Assembly: GCA_016707585.1 (NCBI GenBank)
Contig: JADJHL010000003.1
Location: 62,001-126,000 of the forward strand
Origin: Ignavibacteriales bacterium
GTDB lineage: Bacteria > Bacteroidota > Ignavibacteria > Ignavibacteriales > Ignavibacteriaceae
Length of the DNA stretch: 64,000 nt
Direction: 5' to 3'
Shown here: positions 34,735 to 45,481 of the stretch, in pieces
Layout: each line of letters starts with the position of its first letter
Position numbering within the stretch: the first letter of the stretch is position 1
The notes under the pieces: model-generated
What the model was told of the DNA's origin: nothing
What the model saw: the letters and a program-made list of their open reading frames with translations, nothing else
Databases searched by the model: none
Translations under genes and position numbers: made by a program

Positions 34735-36339
34735 ATGCACTATATAAAGATTAAACTCATAATTATTTCAATAGTATTATTTAGTTCGATTGAACTTAGT
34801 TATGCGCAAAATCCAGGAGATAATATTTTTTCAGGTACACAAGTATTTGATATCAATATAAATTTCTATTATTCAGATTATTGGGATTCATTAGAGTTCT
34901 ATTATGATCTTGGAACAGAAGTATATATTCCGGCTGATGTTATTATTGATGACGATACTCTTATTAATGTTGGGATAAGATTTAAAGGTAATTCATCTTA
35001 CAGTCATCCGAATGATAAAAAATCTTTAAGATTTAGTTTTGATGAATTTGATGGAGCGTTAAGATGGGATGGATTAAAAGGAGTTCACTTAAACAATTGT
35101 TATGGCGATCCAACTTTTATGCGAGACAAAATTTATCTGGATTTTTGTAAGGAAGCCGGAATAATTGCTCCAAGAGCAAATTTTGCAAAAGTTTCTTTTA
35201 ACGATACTTCTTTTGCATTTTATTCATTGATTGAACACGTTGATAAAACATTTTTAAACACGCAGTTTGGAAATAAGAATGGAGATTTATTCAAAGCAGT
35301 TGATGATTTTAGTTCAGCTAATTTAATTTCAGATTTTAAATGGTACACAGCAATTGAAGATTCATATTACAACAGATATGAATTAAAAACAGATGGATCA
35401 TTAACTGCATATCCACAATTAATTACATTGCTTGATTCTCTTGTTAATGGTATTAATCAGGAAATTGTTTTAGATACATTAATTAATCTTGAGAATTTTT
35501 ATAGTTCTATCGCCGCAGATATAATTTTTTCAAACCTTGATTCATACATAAACAGTGGTAGAAATTTTTATTTTTACTTCAATCCGGATAATGGGAAAAT
35601 GGAATGGATAAAGTGGGACGTAGGTTTAAGTTTTGGCAATTTTAGTGGTGGTGTTTCAAACTTTGAAAACTTAAATGTTAGTTACATTTTAAATGCAAAT
35701 GAACGTCCCTTATGGGGAAAAGTTTTAGGAAATTCAGAACTTAAAAATGATTATTTACAATCACTTTGTTTACTAAATACAAATTACTTAAATACAACAA
35801 ACATTTTTCAGCATATTGATAGTGTTGCAAATATAATCCGCAGTTATGTTTATTCAGATTCAAGAAAGCAATACACAAATAATCAATTTGAATTAAATAT
35901 ACTTAGTGATCTTTCTATTTCTGGTGTTGGCGGAACAACAAGAATTCCTGGTTTAAAATCTTTCTTAACAACTCGAAAAAATAGTATAAATTCCCAGTTA
36001 ACTTCACTTGGTGTAGATTGTTCAGGGACATATATAGAAGAAGAATTTACCGCTTTACCGGAACAATTTTTACTTAATCAAAACTATCCAAATCCGTTTA
36101 ACCCTACTACAATAATCAGTTGGCAGTCTTCAATCAGCAGTCATCAGACTTTAAAAGTATTTGATATGCTTGGTAATGAAGTAGCGACTCTTGTTAATGA
36201 AGATAAACCAGCAGGAAGTTATCAAATTGAATTTAATATAGCAAAGGAAAACTTTCCTGCGATTGCAAGTGGAGTTTATTTTTATCAACTCCAAATTAGA
36301 GACAAATTCCAAACACGAAAAATGTTATTATTAAAATGA
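34735..36339 (+). CDS. CotH-like protein with type IX secretion signal
   Basis: Secreted protein of about 534 residues. Signal peptide MHYIKIKLIIISIVLFSS ending near SYAQ; CotH kinase-like domain (about 45-400, IRFKGNSSYSHPNDKKSLRF; LIEHVDKTFL; EWIKWDVGLSF). The C-terminal sorting domain is about 85 residues long (FLLNQNYPNPFNPTTIISW, ending RKMLLLK). The ATG at 34735 gives a clean signal peptide with AAGG ten bases upstream; a TTG 24 nt earlier is less likely. CotH kinases phosphorylate spore-coat proteins in Bacillus; the target here is unknown. Confidence 0.85.
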   Translation: MHYIKIKLIIISIVLFSSIELSYAQNPGDNIFSGTQVFDININFYYSDYWDSLEFYYDLGTEVYIPADVIIDDDTLINVGIRFKGNSSYSHPNDKKSLRFSFDEFDGALRWDGLKGVHLNNCYGDPTFMRDKIYLDFCKEAGIIAPRANFAKVSFNDTSFAFYSLIEHVDKTFLNTQFGNKNGDLFKAVDDFSSANLISDFKWYTAIEDSYYNRYELKTDGSLTAYPQLITLLDSLVNGINQEIVLDTLINLENFYSSIAADIIFSNLDSYINSGRNFYFYFNPDNGKMEWIKWDVGLSFGNFSGGVSNFENLNVSYILNANERPLWGKVLGNSELKNDYLQSLCLLNTNYLNTTNIFQHIDSVANIIRSYVYSDSRKQYTNNQFELNILSDLSISGVGGTTRIPGLKSFLTTRKNSINSQLTSLGVDCSGTYIEEEFTALPEQFLLNQNYPNPFNPTTIISWQSSISSHQTLKVFDMLGNEVATLVNEDKPAGSYQIEFNIAKENFPAIASGVYFYQLQIRDKFQTRKMLLLK

Positions 36340-36350
36340 GAGTTAGTTAT

Positions 36351-38480
36351 ATGAATAATGTTAAGACATTAATATTATTTTCAATAATATCAATAAATGT
36401 TTTTGCACAAGAATGGTTCTGGCAAAATCCCTTACCACAAGGAAATACTCTTTATTCATCAGATATGATTTCTCAAAATTCAGGAATTGCTGTTGGAGAA
36501 GCTTGGACAATAATATCTACAAGTAATAGTGGAAATGACTGGTCACTAACTCCGAATAACTTTCAAACCTCTTTAAAATCTGTGGATTTTCTGGATGAAC
36601 ATAATGCATTTGCAGTTGGCGAATACGGATCAATATTTAAAACTGATGATGGATTAAACTGGGGACAAGTTTATTCTGATTCAAATTTTGTTCTCAATTC
36701 AATCTCTATATTTTCAACAATGATTGCCTGTGCTGTTGGTGAGGATTTAAGTGGAGTTGGAAATATTATTCTTTGGACAACTAACGGTGGATTAAGTTGG
36801 GAATCGAAAACTTCAGGATCCATAAATGGGTTAAATGCAGTTGTACTTCTTAATGAAAATACTGCTATCGTTGCGGGTGCTAGTGAAACAATTCTTAAAA
36901 CTACTGATTCAGGAAATAACTGGGCTGCCGTTAATAGTGGTTCTATTTATAACATCTATGCTTTGGATTTTCCAAGCGAAAATATTGGATTCTGTGTTGG
37001 TAATGGCGGATTAATTTTAAAATCTACTGATAGTGGAAATTCATGGTCAGCACAAGTAAGCAATAGCTTTAATTGGTTAAGCGATGTTGATTTTTATAAT
37101 GATAGTCTTGGTTATTCGGTAGGATACAATGGCACTTGTTTAAAAACTGTTAATGGTGGTGTTGATTGGGTTGAGACATCCACAAACACAACTAATTGGA
37201 TTTATTCAATCTCAATTCTTAATGAATCATCTGCATTTTGCGTTGGTGAATATGGGACAACATTAAATACAACTAACACAGGCATTGACTGGAATATAAT
37301 TTCGTCAGGAATCACAGATTGGCTTTATTCAACCAAATTTTATGATCTTAATATTGGATATGCAGTAGGTGATTATGGAAAAATATTGAAGACTACAAAT
37401 GCCGGCATAAATTGGATTGAACAAACAACAAATTCATTTTCACTGCTTCAGGATATTGATATAATAAATGAAAATATTTTATTTGCAGCCGGTGATGGAG
37501 GAACAATTTTAAAAACCACAGATGGCGGAACGAATTGGATTATACTAAATACAAATATATTTGATTGGCTTCATGCAATTGAGTTCGTCTCTACAGAAAT
37601 CGGATTTGCTTCTGGATATTATGGCGCTTTAATAAAAACCACTAATAGTGGAACAACTTGGGAATCATTAAATAGTGGAACAAACACAATACTACAGGAT
37701 TTAGATTTTATTGATGCAAATATTGGTTTTGCAGTTGGTGGAGATGACTATGGTGGAGCAGCAACAATATTAAAAACTACTGATGCAGGGTCAACATGGG
37801 TTTCAAAATACTCAGAAGCAGAACAAATGATTAGATCAGTAGATTTTATTGATCAAAATACTGGAGTTGCAGTTGGTGGAATGAATACTGGTGTTGGGAG
37901 TAAAATTTTAAGAACTACTGATGCAGGGGAAACCTGGATTGAAATTCCAAATAATACTCAAAATAATCTTTATTCAGTTCATTTTCCAAGTTCAACAGTT
38001 GGTTATGCAGCTGGTTACAATGGAACAATATTAAAATCAACTGATGGTGGACTAACATGGATTACTCTTATTTCAAGCTGCACAAAAAATAATTTGTATG
38101 GCATATTCTTTACAGATGATTATCATGGCTATGTTATTGGTGCTGGCGGAACAATATTAAAAACAAATACTGGTGGCGTAACAGGAATTGAAATCATAAA
38201 AAACGAAATCCTACCAGATGATTATTCCTTACTGCAAAATTACCCGAATCCTTTTAATCCAACCACTACAATAGAATTTCAAATTCCTGAACAATCAAAA
38301 ATAAGTTTGATTATTTATGATATTTTAGGAAATGAAATAACAAAATTAGTTGATGATAATTTTCAGGTAGGAAGTTATTCTGTTCAATTTAATGCTTCAA
38401 ACCTTGCAAGCGGAATTTATTTTTACAGACTTATAACTAACAAAGCAACATTAACTAAGAAAATGACATTGATTAAATAG
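36351..38480 (+). CDS. YCF48-like beta-propeller with type IX secretion signal
   Basis: About 709 residues: signal peptide (to VFAQ), then some 14 repeats of about 42-45 residues with the pattern G-x-x-VG-x-x-G-T/x-I-L-K-T-T-D-x-G-x-x-W, as in YCF48/BNR propellers, then a C-terminal sorting domain (LLQNYPNPFNPTTTIEFQ ... TKKMTLIK). An ATG at 36336 overlapping the upstream stop (ATGA) is also possible and would add five residues. It likely forms a double propeller on the cell surface or outside. The ligand is unknown. Confidence 0.85.
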   Translation: MNNVKTLILFSIISINVFAQEWFWQNPLPQGNTLYSSDMISQNSGIAVGEAWTIISTSNSGNDWSLTPNNFQTSLKSVDFLDEHNAFAVGEYGSIFKTDDGLNWGQVYSDSNFVLNSISIFSTMIACAVGEDLSGVGNIILWTTNGGLSWESKTSGSINGLNAVVLLNENTAIVAGASETILKTTDSGNNWAAVNSGSIYNIYALDFPSENIGFCVGNGGLILKSTDSGNSWSAQVSNSFNWLSDVDFYNDSLGYSVGYNGTCLKTVNGGVDWVETSTNTTNWIYSISILNESSAFCVGEYGTTLNTTNTGIDWNIISSGITDWLYSTKFYDLNIGYAVGDYGKILKTTNAGINWIEQTTNSFSLLQDIDIINENILFAAGDGGTILKTTDGGTNWIILNTNIFDWLHAIEFVSTEIGFASGYYGALIKTTNSGTTWESLNSGTNTILQDLDFIDANIGFAVGGDDYGGAATILKTTDAGSTWVSKYSEAEQMIRSVDFIDQNTGVAVGGMNTGVGSKILRTTDAGETWIEIPNNTQNNLYSVHFPSSTVGYAAGYNGTILKSTDGGLTWITLISSCTKNNLYGIFFTDDYHGYVIGAGGTILKTNTGGVTGIEIIKNEILPDDYSLLQNYPNPFNPTTTIEFQIPEQSKISLIIYDILGNEITKLVDDNFQVGSYSVQFNASNLASGIYFYRLITNKATLTKKMTLIK

Positions 38481-38488
38481 GAGTATTA

Positions 38489-40036
38489 TTGAAGATCTTC
38501 AATAAAATAAAAAGTAGAATAAAAATATTTCTTTTATTCTTTTTGTTAACTACAAATATAATTCCTCAAACATTTGATGGTTATACTTTGTTTTGTCCAA
38601 ATATGTCTCGATACACTTATCTTATTGATATGAATAATCAAATCGTGCACACGTGGACTCATACAAAAACTGGTGGATATTCCTGTTATCTTTTAGAAGA
38701 TGGTACTTTGATGAGATCAGCAACATCAAGTAATTCACAGTTAAATGGTGGTGGTGCAATGGGTATAGTACAAAAAATTGCTTGGAACGGAACTTTACTT
38801 TGGGAATATACTTATAGTAGTAATACGTATCGTACTCATCATGATATAGAGCCATTGCCGAATGGAAATGTGTTGTTGATTGCATGGGAAGTTAAAACTG
38901 CAACTCAAGCCGTTCAAGCAGGATTGAATCACAGTGCTGTTATCTGGCCGGATCATATAATTGAAGTTCAACCTGTTGGATCAACTGGTGGTAACATAGT
39001 TTGGGAATGGCATTTCTGGGATCATTTAATTCAAGATTATAGTTCTGCAAAAGATAATTACGGTGTTGTTGCAGATCATCCTGAATTACTTGATATAAAT
39101 GTTGGAAGTGGTGGACAAGGTGATTGGACACATATTAATGGGATAAGTTATAATCCAACATTAGATCAAATTGTAATTTCATCACACGAACTTGATGAAA
39201 TTTATGTGATAGATCATAGCACAACATCTTTAGAAGCTGCCGGGCATACTGGTGGAAATAGTGGCAAAGGCGGTGATATTTTATATCGCTGGGGCTCTCC
39301 ATCAAATTATGATGCTCCAGGTTCACAAGTATTTAATGTTGTTCATAGCTCCGTTTGGATACCAGACAGTCTTGATGGTGGAGGAGATATAATGGCATTC
39401 AACAATCGTGAAGGACAAAGTACATCAATTGTACAAGAAATAGTTCCACCAAGAGTTGATACATATAATTATAGTTGGACATCAGGAAATGCTTATGAAC
39501 CTAGTTCAACATTCTGGTCTTACACAGGTTCAGGTTTTTATTCAAATCATTTAGGTGGATGCCAAAGATTACCAAATGGAAATACATTAATTGTTGAATC
39601 TACAAGTGGATTTTTATTTGAAGTTAATTCTGCCGGTTCAACTGTTTGGAGTTATAATCGTGGGCAGGAAGTTGTTAGAGCACTCCGTTATGCACCAAAT
39701 TATCCAGGTTTAGCGGTTATCTCTGATGTTGAAAAAGAAAATGTTATTCCAACAGAATTCAAATTGGAGCAGAATTATCCTAATCCATTTAATCCTAGTA
39801 CAAATATTAAATATGTAATTAGCAGCAATGCATTTGTTACATTAAAAGTTTATGATGCTTTAGGAAATGAAGTAACAACATTAGTTAATGAAGAAAAATC
39901 TGCCGGAAATTATGATGTAAGTTTTGATGTATCAAAACTATCTGCAAATACGCAAGGTTTATCAAGTGGGATTTATTTTTATCGCTTGCAAACAGGTGAT
40001 TTATCAATCACAAAAAAAATGACTTTAGTAAAATAG
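38489..40036 (+). CDS. Arylsulfotransferase-like protein with type IX secretion signal
   Basis: 515 residues. A signal peptide ends near IIPQ. The body matches the arylsulfate sulfotransferase (ASST) six-blade propeller family: GYTLFCPNMSRYTYLIDMNN, HHDIEPLPNGNVLLIAWE, WTHINGISYNP, HLGGCQRLPNGNTLIVEST. The C-terminal 85 residues are a sorting domain (LEQNYPNPFNPSTNIKY ... TKKMTLVK). The TTG start is well supported: TAGGAG lies five bases upstream. Catalysis cannot be confirmed from sequence; relatives are often of unknown substrate. Confidence 0.85.
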   Translation: MKIFNKIKSRIKIFLLFFLLTTNIIPQTFDGYTLFCPNMSRYTYLIDMNNQIVHTWTHTKTGGYSCYLLEDGTLMRSATSSNSQLNGGGAMGIVQKIAWNGTLLWEYTYSSNTYRTHHDIEPLPNGNVLLIAWEVKTATQAVQAGLNHSAVIWPDHIIEVQPVGSTGGNIVWEWHFWDHLIQDYSSAKDNYGVVADHPELLDINVGSGGQGDWTHINGISYNPTLDQIVISSHELDEIYVIDHSTTSLEAAGHTGGNSGKGGDILYRWGSPSNYDAPGSQVFNVVHSSVWIPDSLDGGGDIMAFNNREGQSTSIVQEIVPPRVDTYNYSWTSGNAYEPSSTFWSYTGSGFYSNHLGGCQRLPNGNTLIVESTSGFLFEVNSAGSTVWSYNRGQEVVRALRYAPNYPGLAVISDVEKENVIPTEFKLEQNYPNPFNPSTNIKYVISSNAFVTLKVYDALGNEVTTLVNEEKSAGNYDVSFDVSKLSANTQGLSSGIYFYRLQTGDLSITKKMTLVK

Positions 40037-40148
40037 TACTTTATAATATCCACACTTAATTGTTAATAGCAGAAAGTGTTAATCATCGCTTTCTGCTTTA
40101 CTTGCCTACTTATATCATCTTAACTAAATTTCTTTTCAAAATTTAGTA

Positions 40149-43100
40149 ATGATGAAAAGCTACCATTTAATAATACTATTAGTTTTAATTTATCTTCATT
40201 CTCTTTCCGCACAGAGAATGTTGTTCAATTCATTTACAGCGGAAAATGGATTATCCAGCATAAATGTAAATTGCTTACTGCAAGATAAATCCGGATTTAT
40301 CTGGATTGGAACTGATAACGGATTAAATCGGTTTGATGGAAAAGAATTTAAGGTTTATAAACAACAGCCAAATAATTCTAATTCGATTTCAGATAATAGT
40401 GTTTGGACTTTGTTTGAAGATAAAAATGGAATCATTTGGATTGGAACCAAGCAAGGTGTAATAAACAAATTTGATCCAACTACAGAAGTGTTTTCACAAA
40501 TAAATCTGGGAACAAAGATATCATCAGAAATTGGTATAACATCTATTCTACAAGATAAATCTGGTTCAATTTGGATTGGCACTTATTCCCAAGGTTTATT
40601 CAAATATGATCCTTTATCTGGCAAAATTATAAATTGGAATGGTACTACTCAAACAGCTAGTGATATCAGCAATAAATATATTACCGCGATCTTACAAGAT
40701 AAAGATGGATATATCTGGATAAGTACTTATTATGGATTGAATAGAATTGATCCAAAGTATATTGAAAAAGGTTTTACAAAATATTTTTCAATCCCGGGTA
40801 ACGAAAACTCAATAAGCAATAATCTTGTGTGGAGGATTAATCAATCCATTTTTGATGAAAATAAATTGTGGATCGGTACTGCGGATGGAGTTTGTTATTA
40901 TAACATTAAAACTGGAAAGATTAGTAGGTTTAATGTTTCACCGCAGTTTCCTCTGCAGTTTAATAAAAGTTTTGCAACATTAATTGAACAAAAATTATCA
41001 AATGAAAATATTTTATGGGCTGCAACATATGGCGGACTTTATAAAATAAATTTATCAAACGGTAAATCAGAACATTACATCTATGATAAAAAGAATTTAA
41101 ACGGATTGTTAAGTAACCAGATTGATCAACTACTTGTTGATAGATCGGGAGTTTTATGGATTGCTACTGATAAAGGATTGAATTATCACACATCAAAAAC
41201 ACAAAGATTCAACAAACTATTAACCAACTTCAAATCTGATCCATTGTTAAATGATCTTTACAATGCTGACATTAAATCTGTGTTGACAATAGATAATAAT
41301 AATTTTTACTTGGCTACTTCTGAAGGATTATTCAATCTTAATATTGCTAATGGTAACACTACTACACAAAAAATTAATACAATTAAATCAATCAATCTTT
41401 GGAGCTTAGAAAAAGGACTTCATAATAATATTTGGATTGGCACGTATGGTTATGGTTTAATAAAACTAGATCTTAGTAACAATCAAACAAAGTTTATTAA
41501 TATTGAAAGCCCAACATTTAAAACATTAGCATTCAAGTACATCAAATCTCTCCATCAAAGTAAAAATGGAACATTGTGGATCGGGTTTTGGGGTGGTGGA
41601 CTTGCATCATTTGATACAAAGACAGAACAGTATAGAATATTCAGGCACAATGAAAAAAATATAAATTCACTAACCTACAATGATGTTTGGGATTTGCACG
41701 AAGATAAATTTGGCAGAATCTGGGCTGGAACAAATGGTGGCGGATTAAATTTATTTATTCCTGAAGGTGAGGGAAGATTTAAATCTTTTAAATATGAAGT
41801 TGGCAATTCAAACTCCATTATTAGTAATAGTATAAATACAATTGTAGAAATTCCATCCGACAATCCGAAGGAAACAATTTTACTTATTGGGACTGAAAAT
41901 GGAATAAGCAAAGCTATACTGAAGAATAAAAATGCAAATGTTTATGATTTTGATATAACATTTGAAAACTTTGCTGGTTATGAAATACAATCAAATAATT
42001 CTGTAAAAGGGATTATGCTTGATGATGAATCCAATGTTTGGATAAGCACAGATAATGGCTTAACAAAATATAACCCAGCAAGTAAAATTGCTTTTAATTT
42101 TAATCGTTCTAATGGATTTAATACAAATATCTTTAATTCTAATTCGTACAACAAATTGAAAAATGGACTATTGATCTTTGGAAGTTCCAAAGGACCTGTA
42201 ATATTTAAACCAGATGAAATTGACATAACATCGTTTAATCCTAAAATAGTTTTTACAGATTTTCTAATTTTCAATAAATCAATTTCTCCTGCTGAAGATT
42301 CTCCGTTAGGATCAAGCATATCAAAGGCAGAGGAAATTAGATTATCATATAATCAAAATGTGTTCACTTTTAAATTTGTTTCACTTGATTTTAACTCACC
42401 TGAACAAATTAATTATATGTATAAGCTTGAAGGATTTGATAATGAATGGATAAAGAGTGGTAACAGGCAATCAGCAACATATACAAACATTAATGAAGGA
42501 ACATATTATTTTAAAGTTCGTGCAACAAACAGCGATGGCCAGTGGAGCAATAATGAAACTTCAATAAAAATAATTATAAGTGCTCCTTGGTGGCGCTCTT
42601 TCTGGGCATACTTTATTTATGTCCTTGTCATTTTTTCGGGGCTTTATGCAATTAGAAAATTTGAACTTAATAGAACAAAATTGCGTGATGAACTCCGGTT
42701 ACGTGATTTGGAATCTAAAAAATTGAGAGAGATAGAAAAAATCAAATCAAGATTCTTTACAAATCTTTCTCACGAATTTAGAACTCCACTAATGTTAATT
42801 AAGGGACCGGTTGAACAACTATTAAGTGGAAATAAAATAAACCAGAATGAACAAATTAAGTTGATACAGAGAAATAGTGATAAACTGCAAAACTTAATTG
42901 ATCAATTACTTGAGCTTTCACAGCTGGAAGCTTCTTCAATTGAATTGAGTGCAAAAAAGGAAAATCTTATCTCTTTACTTAGAGGAATATTTTATTCTTT
43001 CTCAGAGTTAGCAGATAGAAAAAAAATCACGTTGAAATATTATTCAGTTAGTGATGAGATTTTAGCATGGATTGATCGAGATAAGTTTGAAAAGATTTTA

Positions 43101-44309
43101 AATAATCTTTTATCAAATGCATTTAAGTTTACACCTGAAAACGGAGAGATCAGGATTGAAGTTGTAAATACATCGATCGATTACATCCATTATTCAACGA
43201 TTTCAATAAAAGATTCCGGAATTGGAATTCCTGCAGACAAAGTTGATAAAATATTTGATAGATTTTATCAGGTTGATGATTCATCAAAACGTGCCTACAG
43301 TGGTAGTGGAATTGGTTTATCACTAGTGAAAGAATTGGTTGATCTACATAAATGGAAAATATTTGTACATAGCAAAGAGGGAGTTGGAACAGAATTTATT
43401 TTACAAATTCCTTTAGATGAAAATTATCTAAGTGATACACAAAAAAATAATGATGTGAAAAATGTTAAAGATGATAAAATTGAAGCAATTCAAAATACTC
43501 GCGATGAAATAATTATTGAGCAAATTGATAATAAAAATAGTTCATCTAAAAAATCTACAGTCCTAATTGTTGAGGATTCTGAAGATGTAAGAATTTATTT
43601 GCAAGATATATTAAAACAAGATTACGAATTGTTAATCGCTGAGAATGGTGAGAAAGGCTTGATTGAAGCTTTAGAAAAACTTCCCGATTTAATTATCAGT
43701 GATGTGATGATGCCAATTATGGATGGAATTGAGTTTTGTAAAAAAATAAAATCTGATTGGAAAACTTCTCACATACCAGTAATTCTTCTTACAGCAAAAG
43801 CATCAAGCGAAAGTAAAATTGAAGGTTTAGAAACAGGTGCGGATGATTATGTTACAAAACCATTTAGTTTTCGCGAGTTATCAATAAGAATTAAAAATCT
43901 TTTATACCAAAGAAAAGTTCTTAAAGAAAAATTTAGTAAAAGTTTTAATATTCTTATTGATGAAAATAACCTAAGCAAAGCTGATCAGGAATTTTTAGAA
44001 AAAGCAAATGAGATAGTCGAAAAGAATATTTCAAACACAGAATTTGATTCAGATTCCTTTGCGCAAGTAATTTATTTAAGTCGCAGCCAATTGCATAGAA
44101 GAATACAGTCGATTGCTGGTCAATCAACAGGTGAGTTTATAAGATCGATAAGATTGAAAAAAGCTGCGCAACTCATTTTAGACAAAAAATTATCTATTAC
44201 GCAAGTCTCCTTCGAGGTTGGGTTTAATAGTCCTTCACATTTCTCAAAAGCATTTAAACAAATGTTTGATTGCTTGCCATCCGAATTTATAGATAGAAGC
44301 AAGTCTTAG
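40149..44309 (+). CDS. Hybrid two-component system regulator (HTCS)
   Basis: 1386 residues combining sensor, kinase, receiver and DNA-binding parts. Signal peptide; two periplasmic propeller domains of Reg_prop repeats (about 25-690, repeats like GFIWIGTDNGLNRFD); Y_Y_Y domain (about 750-808); one membrane helix (about 813-835); HisKA with phospho-His at residue 875 (NLSHEFRTPL); HATPase (about 980-1105, DSGIGIP, GSGIGLSL); receiver with Asp at about 1185 (ISDVMMPIMDG); AraC-type helix-turn-helix (about 1285-1380). In Bacteroidota such proteins sense oligosaccharides and switch on polysaccharide loci; no such locus is adjacent here. Confidence 0.95.
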   Translation: MMKSYHLIILLVLIYLHSLSAQRMLFNSFTAENGLSSINVNCLLQDKSGFIWIGTDNGLNRFDGKEFKVYKQQPNNSNSISDNSVWTLFEDKNGIIWIGTKQGVINKFDPTTEVFSQINLGTKISSEIGITSILQDKSGSIWIGTYSQGLFKYDPLSGKIINWNGTTQTASDISNKYITAILQDKDGYIWISTYYGLNRIDPKYIEKGFTKYFSIPGNENSISNNLVWRINQSIFDENKLWIGTADGVCYYNIKTGKISRFNVSPQFPLQFNKSFATLIEQKLSNENILWAATYGGLYKINLSNGKSEHYIYDKKNLNGLLSNQIDQLLVDRSGVLWIATDKGLNYHTSKTQRFNKLLTNFKSDPLLNDLYNADIKSVLTIDNNNFYLATSEGLFNLNIANGNTTTQKINTIKSINLWSLEKGLHNNIWIGTYGYGLIKLDLSNNQTKFINIESPTFKTLAFKYIKSLHQSKNGTLWIGFWGGGLASFDTKTEQYRIFRHNEKNINSLTYNDVWDLHEDKFGRIWAGTNGGGLNLFIPEGEGRFKSFKYEVGNSNSIISNSINTIVEIPSDNPKETILLIGTENGISKAILKNKNANVYDFDITFENFAGYEIQSNNSVKGIMLDDESNVWISTDNGLTKYNPASKIAFNFNRSNGFNTNIFNSNSYNKLKNGLLIFGSSKGPVIFKPDEIDITSFNPKIVFTDFLIFNKSISPAEDSPLGSSISKAEEIRLSYNQNVFTFKFVSLDFNSPEQINYMYKLEGFDNEWIKSGNRQSATYTNINEGTYYFKVRATNSDGQWSNNETSIKIIISAPWWRSFWAYFIYVLVIFSGLYAIRKFELNRTKLRDELRLRDLESKKLREIEKIKSRFFTNLSHEFRTPLMLIKGPVEQLLSGNKINQNEQIKLIQRNSDKLQNLIDQLLELSQLEASSIELSAKKENLISLLRGIFYSFSELADRKKITLKYYSVSDEILAWIDRDKFEKILNNLLSNAFKFTPENGEIRIEVVNTSIDYIHYSTISIKDSGIGIPADKVDKIFDRFYQVDDSSKRAYSGSGIGLSLVKELVDLHKWKIFVHSKEGVGTEFILQIPLDENYLSDTQKNNDVKNVKDDKIEAIQNTRDEIIIEQIDNKNSSSKKSTVLIVEDSEDVRIYLQDILKQDYELLIAENGEKGLIEALEKLPDLIISDVMMPIMDGIEFCKKIKSDWKTSHIPVILLTAKASSESKIEGLETGADDYVTKPFSFRELSIRIKNLLYQRKVLKEKFSKSFNILIDENNLSKADQEFLEKANEIVEKNISNTEFDSDSFAQVIYLSRSQLHRRIQSIAGQSTGEFIRSIRLKKAAQLILDKKLSITQVSFEVGFNSPSHFSKAFKQMFDCLPSEFIDRSKS

Positions 44310-44454
44310 TAATATAAAGTCAATATTTAGCTGATAAAAGAAATTTTGCAACATCAGCGTTAATGATTGACACACAAACGAGGGCAATCACTCCCGATAA
44401 AAATTATTTTTAGCATTGAAATAACTTTCTAAAAATATTTCTTAGGAGACTAAA

Positions 44455-45318
44455 ATGAAATACATTTACACAATTTTACTCGTATTACTTTTTGCATTCT
44501 CAGTAATCAAATCTCAAGTTCCAAATGGAGGATTTGAAAACTGGACAGATGGTGAACCGGATTTCTGGACTACAAATAATGCAGATACGTTAATCACAAT
44601 TACTACATCAAATAGCAGTCATAGCGGTTCTTCTGCATTAAAAGGGGAATGTATTCCTTATTTCCCACCATTTTTACCCGTAATGGGTCCTATTGGAATT
44701 TGTGATGGAGATACAGATGATGGTTTTCCAATTGAATTTAGATATAATTCCTTAAAGGGATTTTATAAATTAAATTCTCAAGGTGGGGATCAACTATTTA
44801 TCACATTGTGGGTTAGTGTAGATACTCAAGCCATCGGCGTAGGATCGATTCTATTAAATAACGCAGCATCATATACTGAGTTTGCAATTCCAATCACATA
44901 CATTGACCCGGCTACACCGAATAAATGCATTATTTCATTTCAAATTATCAATCCTGTCGGGGGAATTAATGTCACTCTAGGTTCAGAAATGTATCTTGAT
45001 GATCTTGAACTTTCTATGGATATGGTTTCAGATGTAGAAGCTGAATTGCAACCGTTTGCATTTCAACTCGAGCAAAACTATCCAAATCCATTTAATCCAA
45101 GTACAAAAATTAGCTGGCAATCAGCTGTAAGTGGACATCAAACTCTAAAAATATATGATGTACTTGGTAACGAAGTTGCAACATTAATTGATGAATACAG
45201 AGTAGCAGGGAATTATGAAATAGATTTTGATGCAACTGGGTTAAGTTCCGGAGTTTATTTTTACAAATTGATTATTGCTGATTATTCATCCACCAAAAAA
45301 ATGATTTTGATGAAGTAA
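44455..45318 (+). CDS. Secreted protein with carbohydrate-binding-like domain and type IX secretion signal
   Basis: 287 residues. Signal peptide to about residue 20, then a jelly-roll-like domain (GGFENWTDGEPDFWTTNN, followed by SGSSALKGE and a Y/F-rich beta pattern to about 195), then the sorting domain (LEQNYPNPFNPSTKISW ... SSTKKMILMK). AGGAGA lies ahead of the ATG. It directly follows the HTCS gene and may be its target (inference). The GFENW / SGxxALK pattern is common in carbohydrate-binding or PCMD-type modules; exact family not certain. Confidence 0.8.
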   Translation: MKYIYTILLVLLFAFSVIKSQVPNGGFENWTDGEPDFWTTNNADTLITITTSNSSHSGSSALKGECIPYFPPFLPVMGPIGICDGDTDDGFPIEFRYNSLKGFYKLNSQGGDQLFITLWVSVDTQAIGVGSILLNNAASYTEFAIPITYIDPATPNKCIISFQIINPVGGINVTLGSEMYLDDLELSMDMVSDVEAELQPFAFQLEQNYPNPFNPSTKISWQSAVSGHQTLKIYDVLGNEVATLIDEYRVAGNYEIDFDATGLSSGVYFYKLIIADYSSTKKMILMK

Positions 45319-45481
45319 TATTATGCGATATCATTTTCAAATTCTTAATCAGTTATTAAACAAAATTAAAATCAGAGAATTATTGTTTAAGAATATATTT
45401 AAGATCATTTACCTCGCATTTCTGATTTCTATTTTGTTGATCTCGGATAAAAGTTAAAAATAAATCATTTCTAATTTATTC

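Noticed and set aside
41978..42319. 113-codon minus-strand frame inside the HTCS gene
   Set aside because: Low-complexity antisense of a conserved propeller coding region.
44310..44454. Riboswitch ahead of the jelly-roll gene
   Set aside because: The GGGCAA and CTCCC words are suggestive but do not form a known riboswitch core, and the stems are weak.
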